A DNA stretch of 64,000 bases. It comes from Bradyrhizobium lablabi (lineage in GTDB: Bacteria > Pseudomonadota > Alphaproteobacteria > Rhizobiales > Xanthobacteraceae). The notes below the pieces were generated by a model. The model was not told the DNA's origin, searched no databases, and saw only the letters and a list, made by a program, of their open reading frames with translations. The stretch is taken from positions 334 to 64,333 of the forward strand of contig NZ_LLYB01000090.1 of NCBI RefSeq assembly GCF_001440475.1, in the 5' to 3' direction. Positions 43,810-53,374 of the stretch are shown here, piece by piece; within the stretch, counting starts at the first letter, position 1; every line of letters starts with the position of its first letter. Made by a program: the position numbers and the translations under genes.

Positions 43810-44721
43810 TCAAATACTTCGCCAAGGCGGCTTCGGTTGAAAGCGGGTCTTCAGGCTTTCAACAAAATGCGAAACACGAGCTGACACCCCGCGACGCGTT
43901 GGCACCAAAGCCAGAATGTCGGCCCCTTCGAACTCATATTCAACAAACAGCCGCCGCAGTTCGCCGCGTTTGACGGATGGTGCCACGTCCCATTCAGACC
44001 TGAGAGCGATGCCCAGCCCCGCGACGGCCCACTCGCGAACAACCTCGCCATTGTTGCTCGTGAGTGCCGGACTTATTCGAAGCGCCTCCGATCGCCGGGA
44101 TGATGTGCGGCTGCTTTTGTAGCGCCACAGCGTGACGTCCTCTTCGCTTTCGCGAACGGAGAGACAGGCATGCTGCGCCAGCTCTCGAGGGTGTGACGGC
44201 GTTCCGCATCGTCGAAGATAGCTGGGACTGGCGCATACCCAGCGCGCGTTGCGGGCAAGAAGATGAGCAACCCACGAGGAATCCCGGACTGTTCCAATAT
44301 GGATGACGACGTCAGCCTCGACATTGCTGTTCCAGGGCGTTTCGGAAAGATCCAGCGTCGCACGCACTTGCGGGTGGTCGCGGATGAATGCCGCCATGAC
44401 GGGCGCGACATGGATCCTGCCGAAACCAAACGGCGCGACAACCCGCAAGGGGCCGGCAAATGCGCCACCGCTGAGACTGTCCGCCAGCCCATCGACACGC
44501 GCCAACAGCGACTGGGCTTCATGGACAAGTTGTTCGCCTTCCGGCGTGAAGCGCAGCCCCCGGGAGTTGCGAACGACAAGGTTGACCCCGAGAACGGCCT
44601 CCAGCTTTTTCAATCGCATGGAAAGCGCCGGCGGCGTGACATCGAGCGCCCTCGCCGCCGCGCTTAGCGAGCCGGTTCGGCTCAGGGCCACCACGAACCG
44701 CAGATCCTCAAGCGCGATCAT
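43810..44721 (-). CDS. LysR-family transcriptional regulator
   Basis: The 303-residue protein has the N-terminal helix-turn-helix (MIALEDLRFVVALSRTGSLSAAARALDV, split by the family's typical turn, then PPALSMRLKKLEAVLG) and the effector-binding domain from about residue 88. It is divergent from the HAD/Bug/PLP/RidA operon with a 70-base gap that contains a perfect ATCAC-TGGG-GTGAT dyad, so it very probably controls that operon. The effector is unknown. Confidence 0.88.
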   Translation of the reverse strand: MIALEDLRFVVALSRTGSLSAAARALDVTPPALSMRLKKLEAVLGVNLVVRNSRGLRFTPEGEQLVHEAQSLLARVDGLADSLSGGAFAGPLRVVAPFGFGRIHVAPVMAAFIRDHPQVRATLDLSETPWNSNVEADVVIHIGTVRDSSWVAHLLARNARWVCASPSYLRRCGTPSHPRELAQHACLSVRESEEDVTLWRYKSSRTSSRRSEALRISPALTSNNGEVVREWAVAGLGIALRSEWDVAPSVKRGELRRLFVEYEFEGADILALVPTRRGVSARVSHFVESLKTRFQPKPPWRSI

Positions 44722-44766
44722 TCAATTTTCCTGAAGGGAAGAGGTAGTCATACTTAAACACAACTG

Positions 44767-44780
44767 ATCACTGGGGTGAT
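44767..44780. promoter_or_regulatory. Candidate LysR operator upstream of the HAD/Bug/PLP/RidA operon
   Basis: ATCACTGGGGTGAT is a perfect 5-bp dyad with a 4-base spacer, 12 bases before the first start codon of the operon. It is in the right place for the activator-proximal part of a LysR site; no T-N11-A core is seen inside it. Confidence 0.4.
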
Positions 44781-44791
44781 AGAGGTTTGGC

Positions 44792-45421
44792 ATGACCATG
44801 CCACGCGCCGTTCTTTTCGATCTTCTCACCGCGCTCCTCGATTCCTGGAGCGTCTGGAATGCCTCCGCCGGATCCGAAGCATCGGGCCGGGCCTGGAGGG
44901 CCGAGTATCTCCGCCTGACATATGGTTGCGGGAGTTATGTCCCGTATGAGGATCTGGTCCGCCAGGCTGCGCGCGCGACCGGTCTCGCTTCGTCGGTGGC
45001 AGACGCCCTCGAAGCAAATTGGCAAACCCTACCGGTCTGGAGCGGCGCGCAGGCTGCGCTCGACCGGTTGGCCGGACGAACGCACCTGGCAGTCGTTACC
45101 AATTGCTCGACGCGCCTTGGACGAATGGCCGCTGCCCGTCTCCGCACGCAATGGGATGTCGTGATTACCGCGGAGGAGGCCGGCTTCTATAAGCCTGACA
45201 CCCGCCCCTATCGTCTGGCCCTGGACAGGCTGGGCGTGTCGGCCGCGGACGCAGCGTTTATCGCAGGCTCCGGCTACGACCTCATCGGCACCTCCGCTGT
45301 CGGACTGCGCACCTACTGGCACAATCGCGTGGGCCTGGCGCGCCCCGATGGCGCACCCGTAGCCGAGAAAGAGTCTGCGAACCTCGATGATCTCATTCCG
45401 TGGCTGGAGCATTTTTCATGA
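44792..45421 (+). CDS. HAD-superfamily hydrolase, haloacid dehalogenase type II-like
   Basis: A 209-residue HAD protein. Motif I is VLFDLLTALLDS, keeping the nucleophilic Asp10 but lacking the second Asp of phosphatases, as in L-2-haloacid dehalogenases. Motif II is VVTNCSTRLG, motif III is FYKPDTRPY, and the last segment (GSGYDLIGTSAVGLRTYWHNR) resembles the dehalogenase active-site loop with Asp. It is the first gene of a four-gene operon; its stop overlaps the next start (ATGA). Substrate in this operon context is unknown; a hydrolytic step on an intermediate is possible. Confidence 0.8.
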   Translation: MTMPRAVLFDLLTALLDSWSVWNASAGSEASGRAWRAEYLRLTYGCGSYVPYEDLVRQAARATGLASSVADALEANWQTLPVWSGAQAALDRLAGRTHLAVVTNCSTRLGRMAAARLRTQWDVVITAEEAGFYKPDTRPYRLALDRLGVSAADAAFIAGSGYDLIGTSAVGLRTYWHNRVGLARPDGAPVAEKESANLDDLIPWLEHFS

Positions 45422-46392
45422 TATCTCGCGCGTTGGCGGCCTTGCTCGCGATCGCATTGAACATCTCAGCGGCAACGGCTCAGGGGTTTCCCGAGAGGCA
45501 GTTGACGCTGATCGTTCCGTTTCCCGCCGGGGGCCCGAGCGATGCGCTTGGCCGGGCAGTGGCTCAGGCCATGGCTGCCCACTTGAAGCAATCCGTCATC
45601 GTGGAAAATATCGGCGGCGCCAGCGGCACCATCGGCCTGACCAAGTTGCTAAAGGCGCCTGCGGATGGATACTCGCTCGGCTTTGGCACCATCGGCACAC
45701 ATGTCGCGAATGTCGCGCTCTTCAAGCGCCTGCCTTACGACCCTGTCGCCGACTTCGAGCCTGTGGGCCTCGCTGGGATGGCCTCCACGCTTCTTGTCGC
45801 AAAGTTGGACTTGCCGGCATCCAATCTGCAAGACTTCGTCACCTATGCCCGTGCCAACCGCGAGAAACTCACCTACGGCAGCGCCGGCGTCGGATCGATT
45901 TCGCATTATGCCTGCGTTCTGCTGCTGTCGAACCTGAAACTGAACATCACTCATGTTCCATATCGCGGCGTTGCCCCGGCGATGAACGATCTCATGGGTG
46001 GTCACGTGGACTTCATGTGCGACCAGACCACCACCGCGCTACCCCAAGTGCTTGGCGGAACGGTCAAGGCAATCGCAGCGCTGAGTGATCAGCCTCTTCA
46101 GCAGGCGCCTCAAGTGTCCACTGCCGCTGCGGCCGGCTATCCGGGTGTGAACCTCCGCTCCTGGAACGCGATCTTCGTGCGGAAGGGAACGCCCGCGCCG
46201 GTGCGTCAAAAGTTAAATGACGCCTTGCGTGCAGCACTCGCCGACCCGGACGTCATGCGGCAAATGACGGCAGTTGGTGTCGAGCTGCCACGGGGAGCGG
46301 ATCTCGAGCCCGGCGCCGTCAGTGCGATGATCGCTCAAGGCCTGGAGCGCGACGTGCCAGTGCTGCGCGCCAAGGGCGAATATCTGGACTAA
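45418..46392 (+). CDS. Bug-family (TctC-like) periplasmic solute receptor (second)
   Basis: The 324-residue receptor starts at an ATG overlapping the previous stop and preceded by GGAG. A signal peptide (MISRALAALLAIALNISAATAQ) leads into the Bug set FPERQLTLIVPFPAGGPSDA, IVENIGGASGTIGLTKLLKAP, and HVPYRGVAPAMNDLMGGHVDFM. It lies between a HAD hydrolase and a PLP enzyme, which suggests that its ligand is the operon's substrate, perhaps a hydroxy-amino acid or hydroxy acid. No membrane subunits are adjacent. Confidence 0.9.
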   Translation: MISRALAALLAIALNISAATAQGFPERQLTLIVPFPAGGPSDALGRAVAQAMAAHLKQSVIVENIGGASGTIGLTKLLKAPADGYSLGFGTIGTHVANVALFKRLPYDPVADFEPVGLAGMASTLLVAKLDLPASNLQDFVTYARANREKLTYGSAGVGSISHYACVLLLSNLKLNITHVPYRGVAPAMNDLMGGHVDFMCDQTTTALPQVLGGTVKAIAALSDQPLQQAPQVSTAAAAGYPGVNLRSWNAIFVRKGTPAPVRQKLNDALRAALADPDVMRQMTAVGVELPRGADLEPGAVSAMIAQGLERDVPVLRAKGEYLD

Positions 46393-46394
46393 GC

Positions 46395-47525
46395 ATGACA
46401 TCTCTCTCGGATATCGAAACGCCCGCTGCCGTCGTCGACGTCGTGCGCACGCAGCGTAATATCGCCCGCATGCAGGACCGGATGAACGCCTTGGGCGTCA
46501 GTTTCCGTCCCCACGTCAAGACGACCAAATGCGTCGCCGTTGCCGACAGGCAGCGCGCCGCGGGCGCGAACGGCATCACCGTCTCGACCCTGCGCGAAGC
46601 CGAGGAGTTTTTTGCCGCGGGCTACGACGACATTCTCTACGCGGTCTGTATCGCTCCGCACAGGCTCAGCCGGGCCCAAAGACTGCGTGATCAGGGTTGC
46701 CGTCTCAAAATTCTGGTCGACTCGGTCGAGGCTGCGCAAGCCGTCGTCGAGGCGCAGTCGCATCGCGATCCTTTCGAAGTCCTGATCGAGGTCGACACTG
46801 ACGGGCACCGCTCGGGAGTGGGCCCAGAGGATGAGCGTCTCATCGAGATCGGTCGCATTCTTCACACCGGCGGCGCTACACTTTGCGGCGTTCTGACTCA
46901 TGCCGGAAACTCCTATGAACTCGACGATCCCGAGGCCTTGGCGCGCTTGGCCGAGCAGGAGCGTGCCTTGAGCGTGCGCGCGGCCGAACGGCTTCGTGCT
47001 GCCGGCCTTCCCTGCCCGGTAGTGAGCGTCGGATCGACCCCGACAGCGCTGTCCGCCGGTGCCTTGGACGGTGTCACGGAAGTGCGCTGCGGCGTGTATG
47101 TGTTCTTCGATCTGTTCATGACGAATGTCGGCGTCTGCACGATCGACGATGTTGCCCTTTCCGTGCTGACGACCGTGGTCGGCCACCAGTCGGAAAAAGG
47201 CTGGATCATCGTCGATGCCGGATGGATGGCGATGAGCCGAGACCGCGGCACTGCTCGTCAGCGCCATGATTACGGATACGGGATCGCATGCGACTTAGGG
47301 GGGCGGCCGCTCAAGGAAGACCTGGTCATGATCGCGGCAAATCAGGAACACGGGATCCTCGCCGCGACGAACGGACGTCTCGTCTCCCTAGAAAATCGCT
47401 TTCCGATCGGCACACGACTTCGAATACTCCCGAATCATGCCTGCGCAACCGGAGCGCAATTCTCCGAATATCAGGCAGCCGCGGACAACGGCATCGAAAC
47501 ATGGCGGAGGTTTAATGGCTGGTGA
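46395..47525 (+). CDS. D-threonine aldolase / D-serine dehydratase-like PLP enzyme
   Basis: The 376-residue protein has the alanine-racemase-type barrel: PAAVVDVVRTQRNIARMQ, the PLP-lysine segment FRPHVKTTKC, and ITVSTLREAEEFFAAG. The C-terminus holds NHACATGAQF, the zinc-binding His-x-Cys hallmark of D-serine dehydratase/D-3-hydroxyaspartate aldolase relatives. The family cleaves or dehydrates D-beta-hydroxy-amino acids. It is co-transcribed with RidA, which removes reactive enamines that such dehydratases release, so a dehydratase role is favoured over an aldolase. The ribosome binding site is unclear; the gap to the previous stop is two bases. Confidence 0.85.
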   Translation: MTSLSDIETPAAVVDVVRTQRNIARMQDRMNALGVSFRPHVKTTKCVAVADRQRAAGANGITVSTLREAEEFFAAGYDDILYAVCIAPHRLSRAQRLRDQGCRLKILVDSVEAAQAVVEAQSHRDPFEVLIEVDTDGHRSGVGPEDERLIEIGRILHTGGATLCGVLTHAGNSYELDDPEALARLAEQERALSVRAAERLRAAGLPCPVVSVGSTPTALSAGALDGVTEVRCGVYVFFDLFMTNVGVCTIDDVALSVLTTVVGHQSEKGWIIVDAGWMAMSRDRGTARQRHDYGYGIACDLGGRPLKEDLVMIAANQEHGILAATNGRLVSLENRFPIGTRLRILPNHACATGAQFSEYQAAADNGIETWRRFNGW

Positions 47526-47907
47526 CATTGACTACCTGGAACCTCAGGGAATGGCGGCTCCTGGTGGGCACTACAGTCATGCTGTGAGAGCCGGTGCTTT
47601 TGTTTTTGTGTCTGGACAATTGCCGATCTCCGCCAGTGGTGCGAGGCTTGCTGACAGGGACTTTCAGACCCAAGTGCGTCAGGCATTAGCCAATCTCGCG
47701 ACGGCCTTGGAGGCGGCAAACAGCGCTGTCGACAAGCTCATTCATGTTCGCGTCTACGTCACGGACATCAATGACTGGCCGGACTTCGACAAACTCTATT
47801 CCGAATGGATCGGCGTCGTCCGACCGGCCCGCGCGGTCGTTCCCGTCCCGACGTTGCACTACGGCTTTCGTGTCGAGATCGAAGCAGTGGCGGGCATAGC
47901 TCAATAA
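47515..47907 (+). CDS. RidA-family reactive intermediate deaminase
   Basis: The 130-residue protein is a YjgF/RidA family member: VFVSGQLPISASG, QVRQALANLATALEA, LIHVRVYVTDINDWPDF, and RPARAVVPVPTLHYGFRVEIEAVAG, which holds the conserved Arg and Glu of the deaminase active site. It converts enamine/imine products of PLP enzymes to 2-oxo acids and ammonia. The ATG at 47515 overlaps the end of the PLP gene by 11 bases and has GGAGG just upstream. Confidence 0.9.
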   Translation: MAGDIDYLEPQGMAAPGGHYSHAVRAGAFVFVSGQLPISASGARLADRDFQTQVRQALANLATALEAANSAVDKLIHVRVYVTDINDWPDFDKLYSEWIGVVRPARAVVPVPTLHYGFRVEIEAVAGIAQ

Positions 47908-47990
47908 AAGCGAGATCAGCGCGCTACCTCGCCTGTAATGACCCGTTCGATATTGCGTTCGACCGGACTTATGCGAGGATTGTCACAGTT

Positions 47991-48010
47991 CGTCATGCCC
48001 GGCCATGACG
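47991..48010. repeat. Short palindrome, CGTCATGCCCGG family
   Basis: CGTCATG and CATGACG flank CCCGGC in a perfect 7-bp inverted repeat. It is a minimal relative of the repeat at 30078 and lies between convergent RidA and ABC exporter genes, where it may help end transcription. Confidence 0.6.
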
Positions 48011-48023
48011 ACGGAGAGGGCGC

Positions 48024-49543
48024 TCAGTCCCGCCGCGGGCTGATCTTCCACGTTGCGGCGAGGATGACGACGGTTAGCGCACCGCTGATCACCGCCGCAA
48101 CCGGGATCGTGACGGCGAGCGCGGCGGTCGCGGCCCAGCCGATCGAGCAGAAGGCTTCGGCGAAGGTCGCCAGCCGCGACGAGGTCTGGCGGCGGCGGAA
48201 GTGGCTGCGTTTGGCCTGCACGCGGAACCAGAGCTGGATCGCGGCGGCGGAGACGGTGGCGACGATGACGCCGAGCGCGGTGACGATCGCCTGCGTCATT
48301 GAGGCAAACGCAAGTGCGGCGAGCAGCGGCGCGAAGATGAAGCCGATTGCGATCAGCACCACCTCGATCTTGGCGCGGATCACGCGTGAGGGCGGCAGCG
48401 GTGCGGTCGCGACCAGGTCGGCAGCGTCCTCGCCTGATATCGTCAGCCAGGCGAGACCGCCGGCAAGCTGGCCCGCCGCCATTACGATCACGGGCGTGAT
48501 CAGCACGATCGCAGCCGAGCTTTCGGAAAAGCTTCGCCACAGCATCAGGGCCGGCGGCACCAGATACAATAATTGCATCAGGCTCTGCGACAGCAGCCAC
48601 GGATCGCGCCGCAGCAGCAGAAATTCCTTGGTGCGCAGCGCCTGTTGGCGCGAGCCGCCGCGAAACGCCGTTGCGCGCGGGCCGCGACGGACAGACCGTG
48701 CGGTTGCGGCGACACTGACGACGGTCTCGGCAAAATTTGGCGAGAAGGTCGCCATCACGGCGCCGAGCAGCAGCAGCCCGCCGGCCACCAGCCACGACAA
48801 TACCATGCCGTCGCCGATTGCGCCGCGTGCGGGCCACCACAGCGGGCTGTCGAGATCAGGTGCATAGGCGGAAACCGCATCTGATGTCAGCACCGCAAAG
48901 CGGGACAATGTGCCGTAGGAAAGGATGGCTGCGACCTGAAGCGCGATGACGAAGCCGGCGCCGATGATGGCTGCCACGATCTGCGCGACGAGGCGGGTGC
49001 GGCTCGGGCCGATCAGCCTGAACAGCAGCACCGTGATCGCGATCGCAACGGCTGCGGCTGAAAGGCCGATGGCGATGACGACGCCGAACGCCGCGAGCCA
49101 GCGCGCGCCGCCGCCGATCACGAGAACGTCGACAAAGGGCGTCGACAGCAACAGCGCCATCCCGATGACCGACAGCGCGATTGCTGCGATCCGGATCGAG
49201 AACACGTTGGCGAGGTTGGCCGGAGACGACATGATGAGGTCGAGATCGGCGCGGGCGTAGAATACCCGGGTCACCGATTCGATCGCCTGCGACAGCATCA
49301 ACGCCCAGGCGAGAAAGATGGTGGCAGTGATGACGATCAGCTCAGGCTTGTCGAGCGGGGCCTCCAGATCGGCGAAACGGCCGATCACCGCGTAGGCCGG
49401 CAGGTGCATGACGGCGGCAAACACGATCAAGGCGATGATCGCGCGCTTCCGTTTTCCTCGCCTGCCGGCGATCATCGCCAGCCATTCGCGCCAGGCCAGC
49501 CGGATTTCGTGCCGGGCAAACCAGGTGAGCGCTGTGGCCGAAC

Positions 49544-49547
<4 letters not shown>
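48024..49547 (-). CDS. ABC-2-type exporter permease
   Basis: A 507-residue integral membrane protein with about twelve hydrophobic segments, a short cytoplasmic N-terminus (TWFARHEIRLAWREWLAM) and a large central cytoplasmic region (SRQQALRTKEFLLLRRDPWLLSQSL). It overlaps the upstream ATPase gene by four bases (ATGA), so the two form one exporter. The substrate is unknown; its size and duplicated helix pattern suggest two ABC-2 halves joined in one chain. Confidence 0.82.
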
Positions 49548-50296
<749 letters not shown>

Positions 50297-50448
50297 GATT
50301 TCAGCACGATCCAGTTGTTCGTCGCGGACCATGAACCGAAGAACTTTCGGCGCGGTGAATCTGGTGCACCAAATCGCGCCAAACCCCGCAACTTCCCGGG
50401 CTGCGGCATTTCTCCGCAATTGTTAACGGCGCAGCACGCAGCGCTTTG

Positions 50449-50477
50449 TTGACAGCGCTCGACGCTTTGGGCTCAAT
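50449..50477 (+). promoter_or_regulatory. Candidate sigma-70 promoter of the liv/acyl-CoA synthetase operon
   Basis: TTGACA at 50449-50454 is a perfect -35 element; 17 bases later CTCAAT (50472-50477) is a weak -10. It lies about 105 bases upstream of livH in the divergent region with the exporter. Confidence 0.4.
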
Positions 50478-50582
50478 GCAGCGGGACATGTGCGGCTGCT
50501 TCGTGGAATACCACGCAGCGTGTAGACACAAGATGCGGAAGAGGCGATCGACAGAATCGCCCGGCATCTGGGGAGGGAAATG

Positions 50583-51458
50583 ATGCTGGACTTCGTTCAG
50601 CAGCTGGTGAGTGGCATCGCGCTCGGCTGCGTTTATGGCCTGATCGCGCTCGGTTTCGTGCTCGTTTACAAGGCAACCGAGGTCGTCAATTTCGCCCAGG
50701 GCGATTTGATGATGCTGGGCGGGTTCTTCGCCTTCACGTTCATCGGCATGCTTGGCCTCAACTACTGGCTTGGATTCGCTGGCGCGGTGGCGGCCATGGC
50801 GGCATTCGGCATGCTGGCGGAGCGCGTCGTCGTGCGTCCGATCCTCGGCTATCCGCAATTTTCCATCATTATGGCGACGATCGGGCTCGGATACTTCCTG
50901 CGCTCGGTGGTCGGCATGATCTGGGGCACCGACGATTTCAAGATCGAGACGCCGTTCAGCGAAGGCGTGCTGCGAATCGGTTCGCTGGTGCTGGCCTACG
51001 ACAAGCTGTCGGTGATCGCAGCCACCATCATCCTTTGCGCGCTGCTGTATCTGTTCTTCAATCGCACCACGCTCGGCACGGCGATGCGCGCCAGCTCCGA
51101 GAACATGCTGGCTGCCTACTACATGGGCATTCCGGTCAAGCGCGTGGTGTCGATCGTGTGGGCGATCTCTGCGGCGGTTGCGACCGCCGCCGGCGTGCTG
51201 CTGGCGCCGATCACCTTCATTCATTCCAATGTCGGTCTGGTGCTGGGCCTGAAGGCGTTTCCCGCCGCAGTGCTCGGCGGCTTCGGCTCTATCCCCGGCG
51301 CCGTGGTCGGCGGCGTCTTGATCGGCGTGATCGAGAGCATGGCGGGCTTCTATCTGCCGCAAGGCTGGAAAGACGTCGCGCCCTACATCGTTCTTCTGGT
51401 GGTGCTGCTGCTCAAACCGGAAGGCCTGTTCGGTGTTCATACGCGGAAGAAGGTCTGA
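50583..51458 (+). CDS. livH: Branched-chain amino acid-type ABC permease LivH
   Basis: A 291-residue permease with the LivH pattern: FVQQLVSGIALGCVYGLIALGFVLVYKATEVVNFAQGD at the start and AFPAAVLGGFGSIPGAVVGG near the end, eight or so transmembrane helices. The second of two ATGs (50583) is spaced best from GGGAGGG. It opens an operon with livM, livG, livF, an acyl-CoA synthetase and a receptor. The family also takes up aromatic acids, urea and amides, so amino acids are not assured. Confidence 0.92.
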   Translation: MLDFVQQLVSGIALGCVYGLIALGFVLVYKATEVVNFAQGDLMMLGGFFAFTFIGMLGLNYWLGFAGAVAAMAAFGMLAERVVVRPILGYPQFSIIMATIGLGYFLRSVVGMIWGTDDFKIETPFSEGVLRIGSLVLAYDKLSVIAATIILCALLYLFFNRTTLGTAMRASSENMLAAYYMGIPVKRVVSIVWAISAAVATAAGVLLAPITFIHSNVGLVLGLKAFPAAVLGGFGSIPGAVVGGVLIGVIESMAGFYLPQGWKDVAPYIVLLVVLLLKPEGLFGVHTRKKV

Positions 51459-52609
51459 TGCGATTTCTCTTCAAAACGGACTACGAAGACGACATCAAGC
51501 TGTTTCCGCACAGCGGCTACTACGTTTCCTACGGTATCCTGCTGGCGTTTCTCCTGATCGCGCCGTTCGTGCTGTCGAGCTACCTGGTCAGCCAGCTGGT
51601 GTTCGTCTGCATCTACGCTACCGTCGGCGTGGGCTTGATGATCCTCACCGGTTTCACCGGTCAGGCCTCGCTCGGCCATGCCGCGTTTCTGGCGATCGGG
51701 GCCTACACGGCGGCCTATCTGCAGCAATATAACGTGCCGTTTCCGGTCTACTTCCTGGCCGGCGGCCTGCTGACCGGCGTGGTCGGCGCGCTGGTCGGAT
51801 TTCCGGCGTTGCGGCTGACGGGCATCTACCTCGTCATCGCGACGATCTCCTTTGCCTTCATCGTCGAGGAAGTGCTGGCGCGCTGGGAAAGCGTGACCCA
51901 CGGCAACGAGGGCATGCGGGTCAAGACGCTGAGCCTGTTCGGGCAGGCGGTGCCGCAAAACGGCCCGACCTTCTACTATCTCTGCCTTGCCGTCCTGGTC
52001 CTCACCATCGTCGGCACGCTCAATCTATTGCGCTCGCCGACGGGACGCGCCTTCGTCGCGATCCGCGACAGCGAAACCGCGGCGCGCAGCATGGGCGTCA
52101 ACGTCTCGCTCTACAAGGTGAAGTCGTTTGCGATCAGCGCTGGTATCACCGGCCTCGCCGGCGTGCTGTTCGCGCACAAGCTCTCCTTCATCTCGCCGGA
52201 GATGTTCACGCTGCAGCTCTCGATCGAGTTCATCATCGTGATCCTGATCGGCGGCACCTTCAGCCTGCACGGCGCGGTGCTCGGCGCGATCTTCCTGGTC
52301 ATGATCGATCCGTTCCTGACCTATTTGAAGGACGACATGCCCGGTATCATCGCAGGGCTGGCCGCAACCTTCGGCGCCGACAGCATAACGGCCAACAAAA
52401 TTCACGCCAACGCCGCCGCGATTGCCTCGGCCAACGGTCTCAAGGGCGCGATCTACGGCGTGATCATCGTGCTGTTCGTGCTGTTCGAGCCGCTCGGCCT
52501 CTACGGCCGCTGGCTGAAGATCAAACTCTTCTTCCAGCTCTTCCCGCTCTACAAGCGCGCCACCTTCAAGCGTCAGAAGATCTATGTGAAATCGGAGCGG
52601 AACCGATGA
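51458..52609 (+). CDS. livM: Branched-chain amino acid-type ABC permease LivM
   Basis: The 383-residue permease starts at an ATG that shares a base with the livH stop (TGATG). It has the LivM landmarks GFTGQASLGHAAFLAIGAYT, GIYLVIATISFAFIVEEV, and FVAIRDSETAARSMGVNV. It would pair with LivH in the inner membrane. A C-terminal extension of about 50 residues beyond the last helix is Lys/Arg-rich. Confidence 0.92.
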   Translation: MRFLFKTDYEDDIKLFPHSGYYVSYGILLAFLLIAPFVLSSYLVSQLVFVCIYATVGVGLMILTGFTGQASLGHAAFLAIGAYTAAYLQQYNVPFPVYFLAGGLLTGVVGALVGFPALRLTGIYLVIATISFAFIVEEVLARWESVTHGNEGMRVKTLSLFGQAVPQNGPTFYYLCLAVLVLTIVGTLNLLRSPTGRAFVAIRDSETAARSMGVNVSLYKVKSFAISAGITGLAGVLFAHKLSFISPEMFTLQLSIEFIIVILIGGTFSLHGAVLGAIFLVMIDPFLTYLKDDMPGIIAGLAATFGADSITANKIHANAAAIASANGLKGAIYGVIIVLFVLFEPLGLYGRWLKIKLFFQLFPLYKRATFKRQKIYVKSERNR

Positions 52610-53364
52610 GCTATTTCCGTGCAGAAAACCTGTCCCTGCATTTCGGCGGCCTCAAGGCGGTCGATTCCGTCAGCTTCGCGGTGGAGAAGGGCGAGATCCT
52701 CTCGATCATCGGCCCCAACGGCGCCGGCAAGAGCTCGATCTTCAACCTGATCTCGCGGATCTACCCGCCGACCTCAGGCAAGATCTTCTTCGAGGACCAG
52801 GACATCACCGAGCAGCCGGCCTATGAGATCGCAGGCCTCGGCATCGCCCGCACTTTTCAGAACATCGAGTTGTTCGAGAATGCGACCATGCTGAGCAACC
52901 TCCTGGTCGGCCGCCACCGTCACTCCTCGACGCAACTCTGGCAGGAATTGCTGTTCCTGCCGAGCGTGCGCGCCGGCGAAAAGGTTCATCGCCGCCGTGT
53001 CGAGCAGGTGATCGAATTCCTCGACCTCGAAGCCTATCGCGACAAGCTGATCTCGGGTCTGCCTTACGGCGTCCGCAAGGTGATTGAGCTGGCGCGCGCG
53101 CTGTGCTCGGAGCCGAAGCTGATCCTGCTTGACGAGCCGTCGTCGGGATTGAACGTCGAGGAGACCGAGGACATGTCGTTCTGGATCCGCGACATGAAGA
53201 GCGAGCTCGGCATCACGGTGCTGATGGTCGAGCACGACATGACGCTGGTCAATCGCGTCTCCGACCGCGTGATTGCGCTCAACTACGGCCGGGTGCTCGC
53301 CATGGGCTCGCCGTCCGAGGTGCAGCGCCATCCCGACGTCGTCGCGGCCTATCTCGGCGCATGA
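52606..53364 (+). CDS. livG: Branched-chain amino acid-type ABC ATPase LivG
   Basis: A 252-residue ATPase overlapping livM by ATGA. Walker A GPNGAGKSS, Q-loop ARTFQNIELFENATM, LivG-type signature ISGLPYGVRKVIELARAL, Walker B LILLDEPSSGLNVEE and H-loop VEHDMTLV are all present. The signature region reads SGLPYGVRK in place of LSYGQQR, a known LivG variant. Confidence 0.92.
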   Translation: MSYFRAENLSLHFGGLKAVDSVSFAVEKGEILSIIGPNGAGKSSIFNLISRIYPPTSGKIFFEDQDITEQPAYEIAGLGIARTFQNIELFENATMLSNLLVGRHRHSSTQLWQELLFLPSVRAGEKVHRRRVEQVIEFLDLEAYRDKLISGLPYGVRKVIELARALCSEPKLILLDEPSSGLNVEETEDMSFWIRDMKSELGITVLMVEHDMTLVNRVSDRVIALNYGRVLAMGSPSEVQRHPDVVAAYLGA

Positions 53365-53374
53365 GGATGATGCC

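Noticed and set aside
12586..45421. Haloalkane dehalogenase and the haloacid dehalogenase-like HAD protein as one dehalogenation pathway
   Set aside because: They are more than 30 kb apart, in separate operons with different regulators, and no alcohol-to-acid pathway is laid out between them; the PQQ dehydrogenase is a further 14 kb away.
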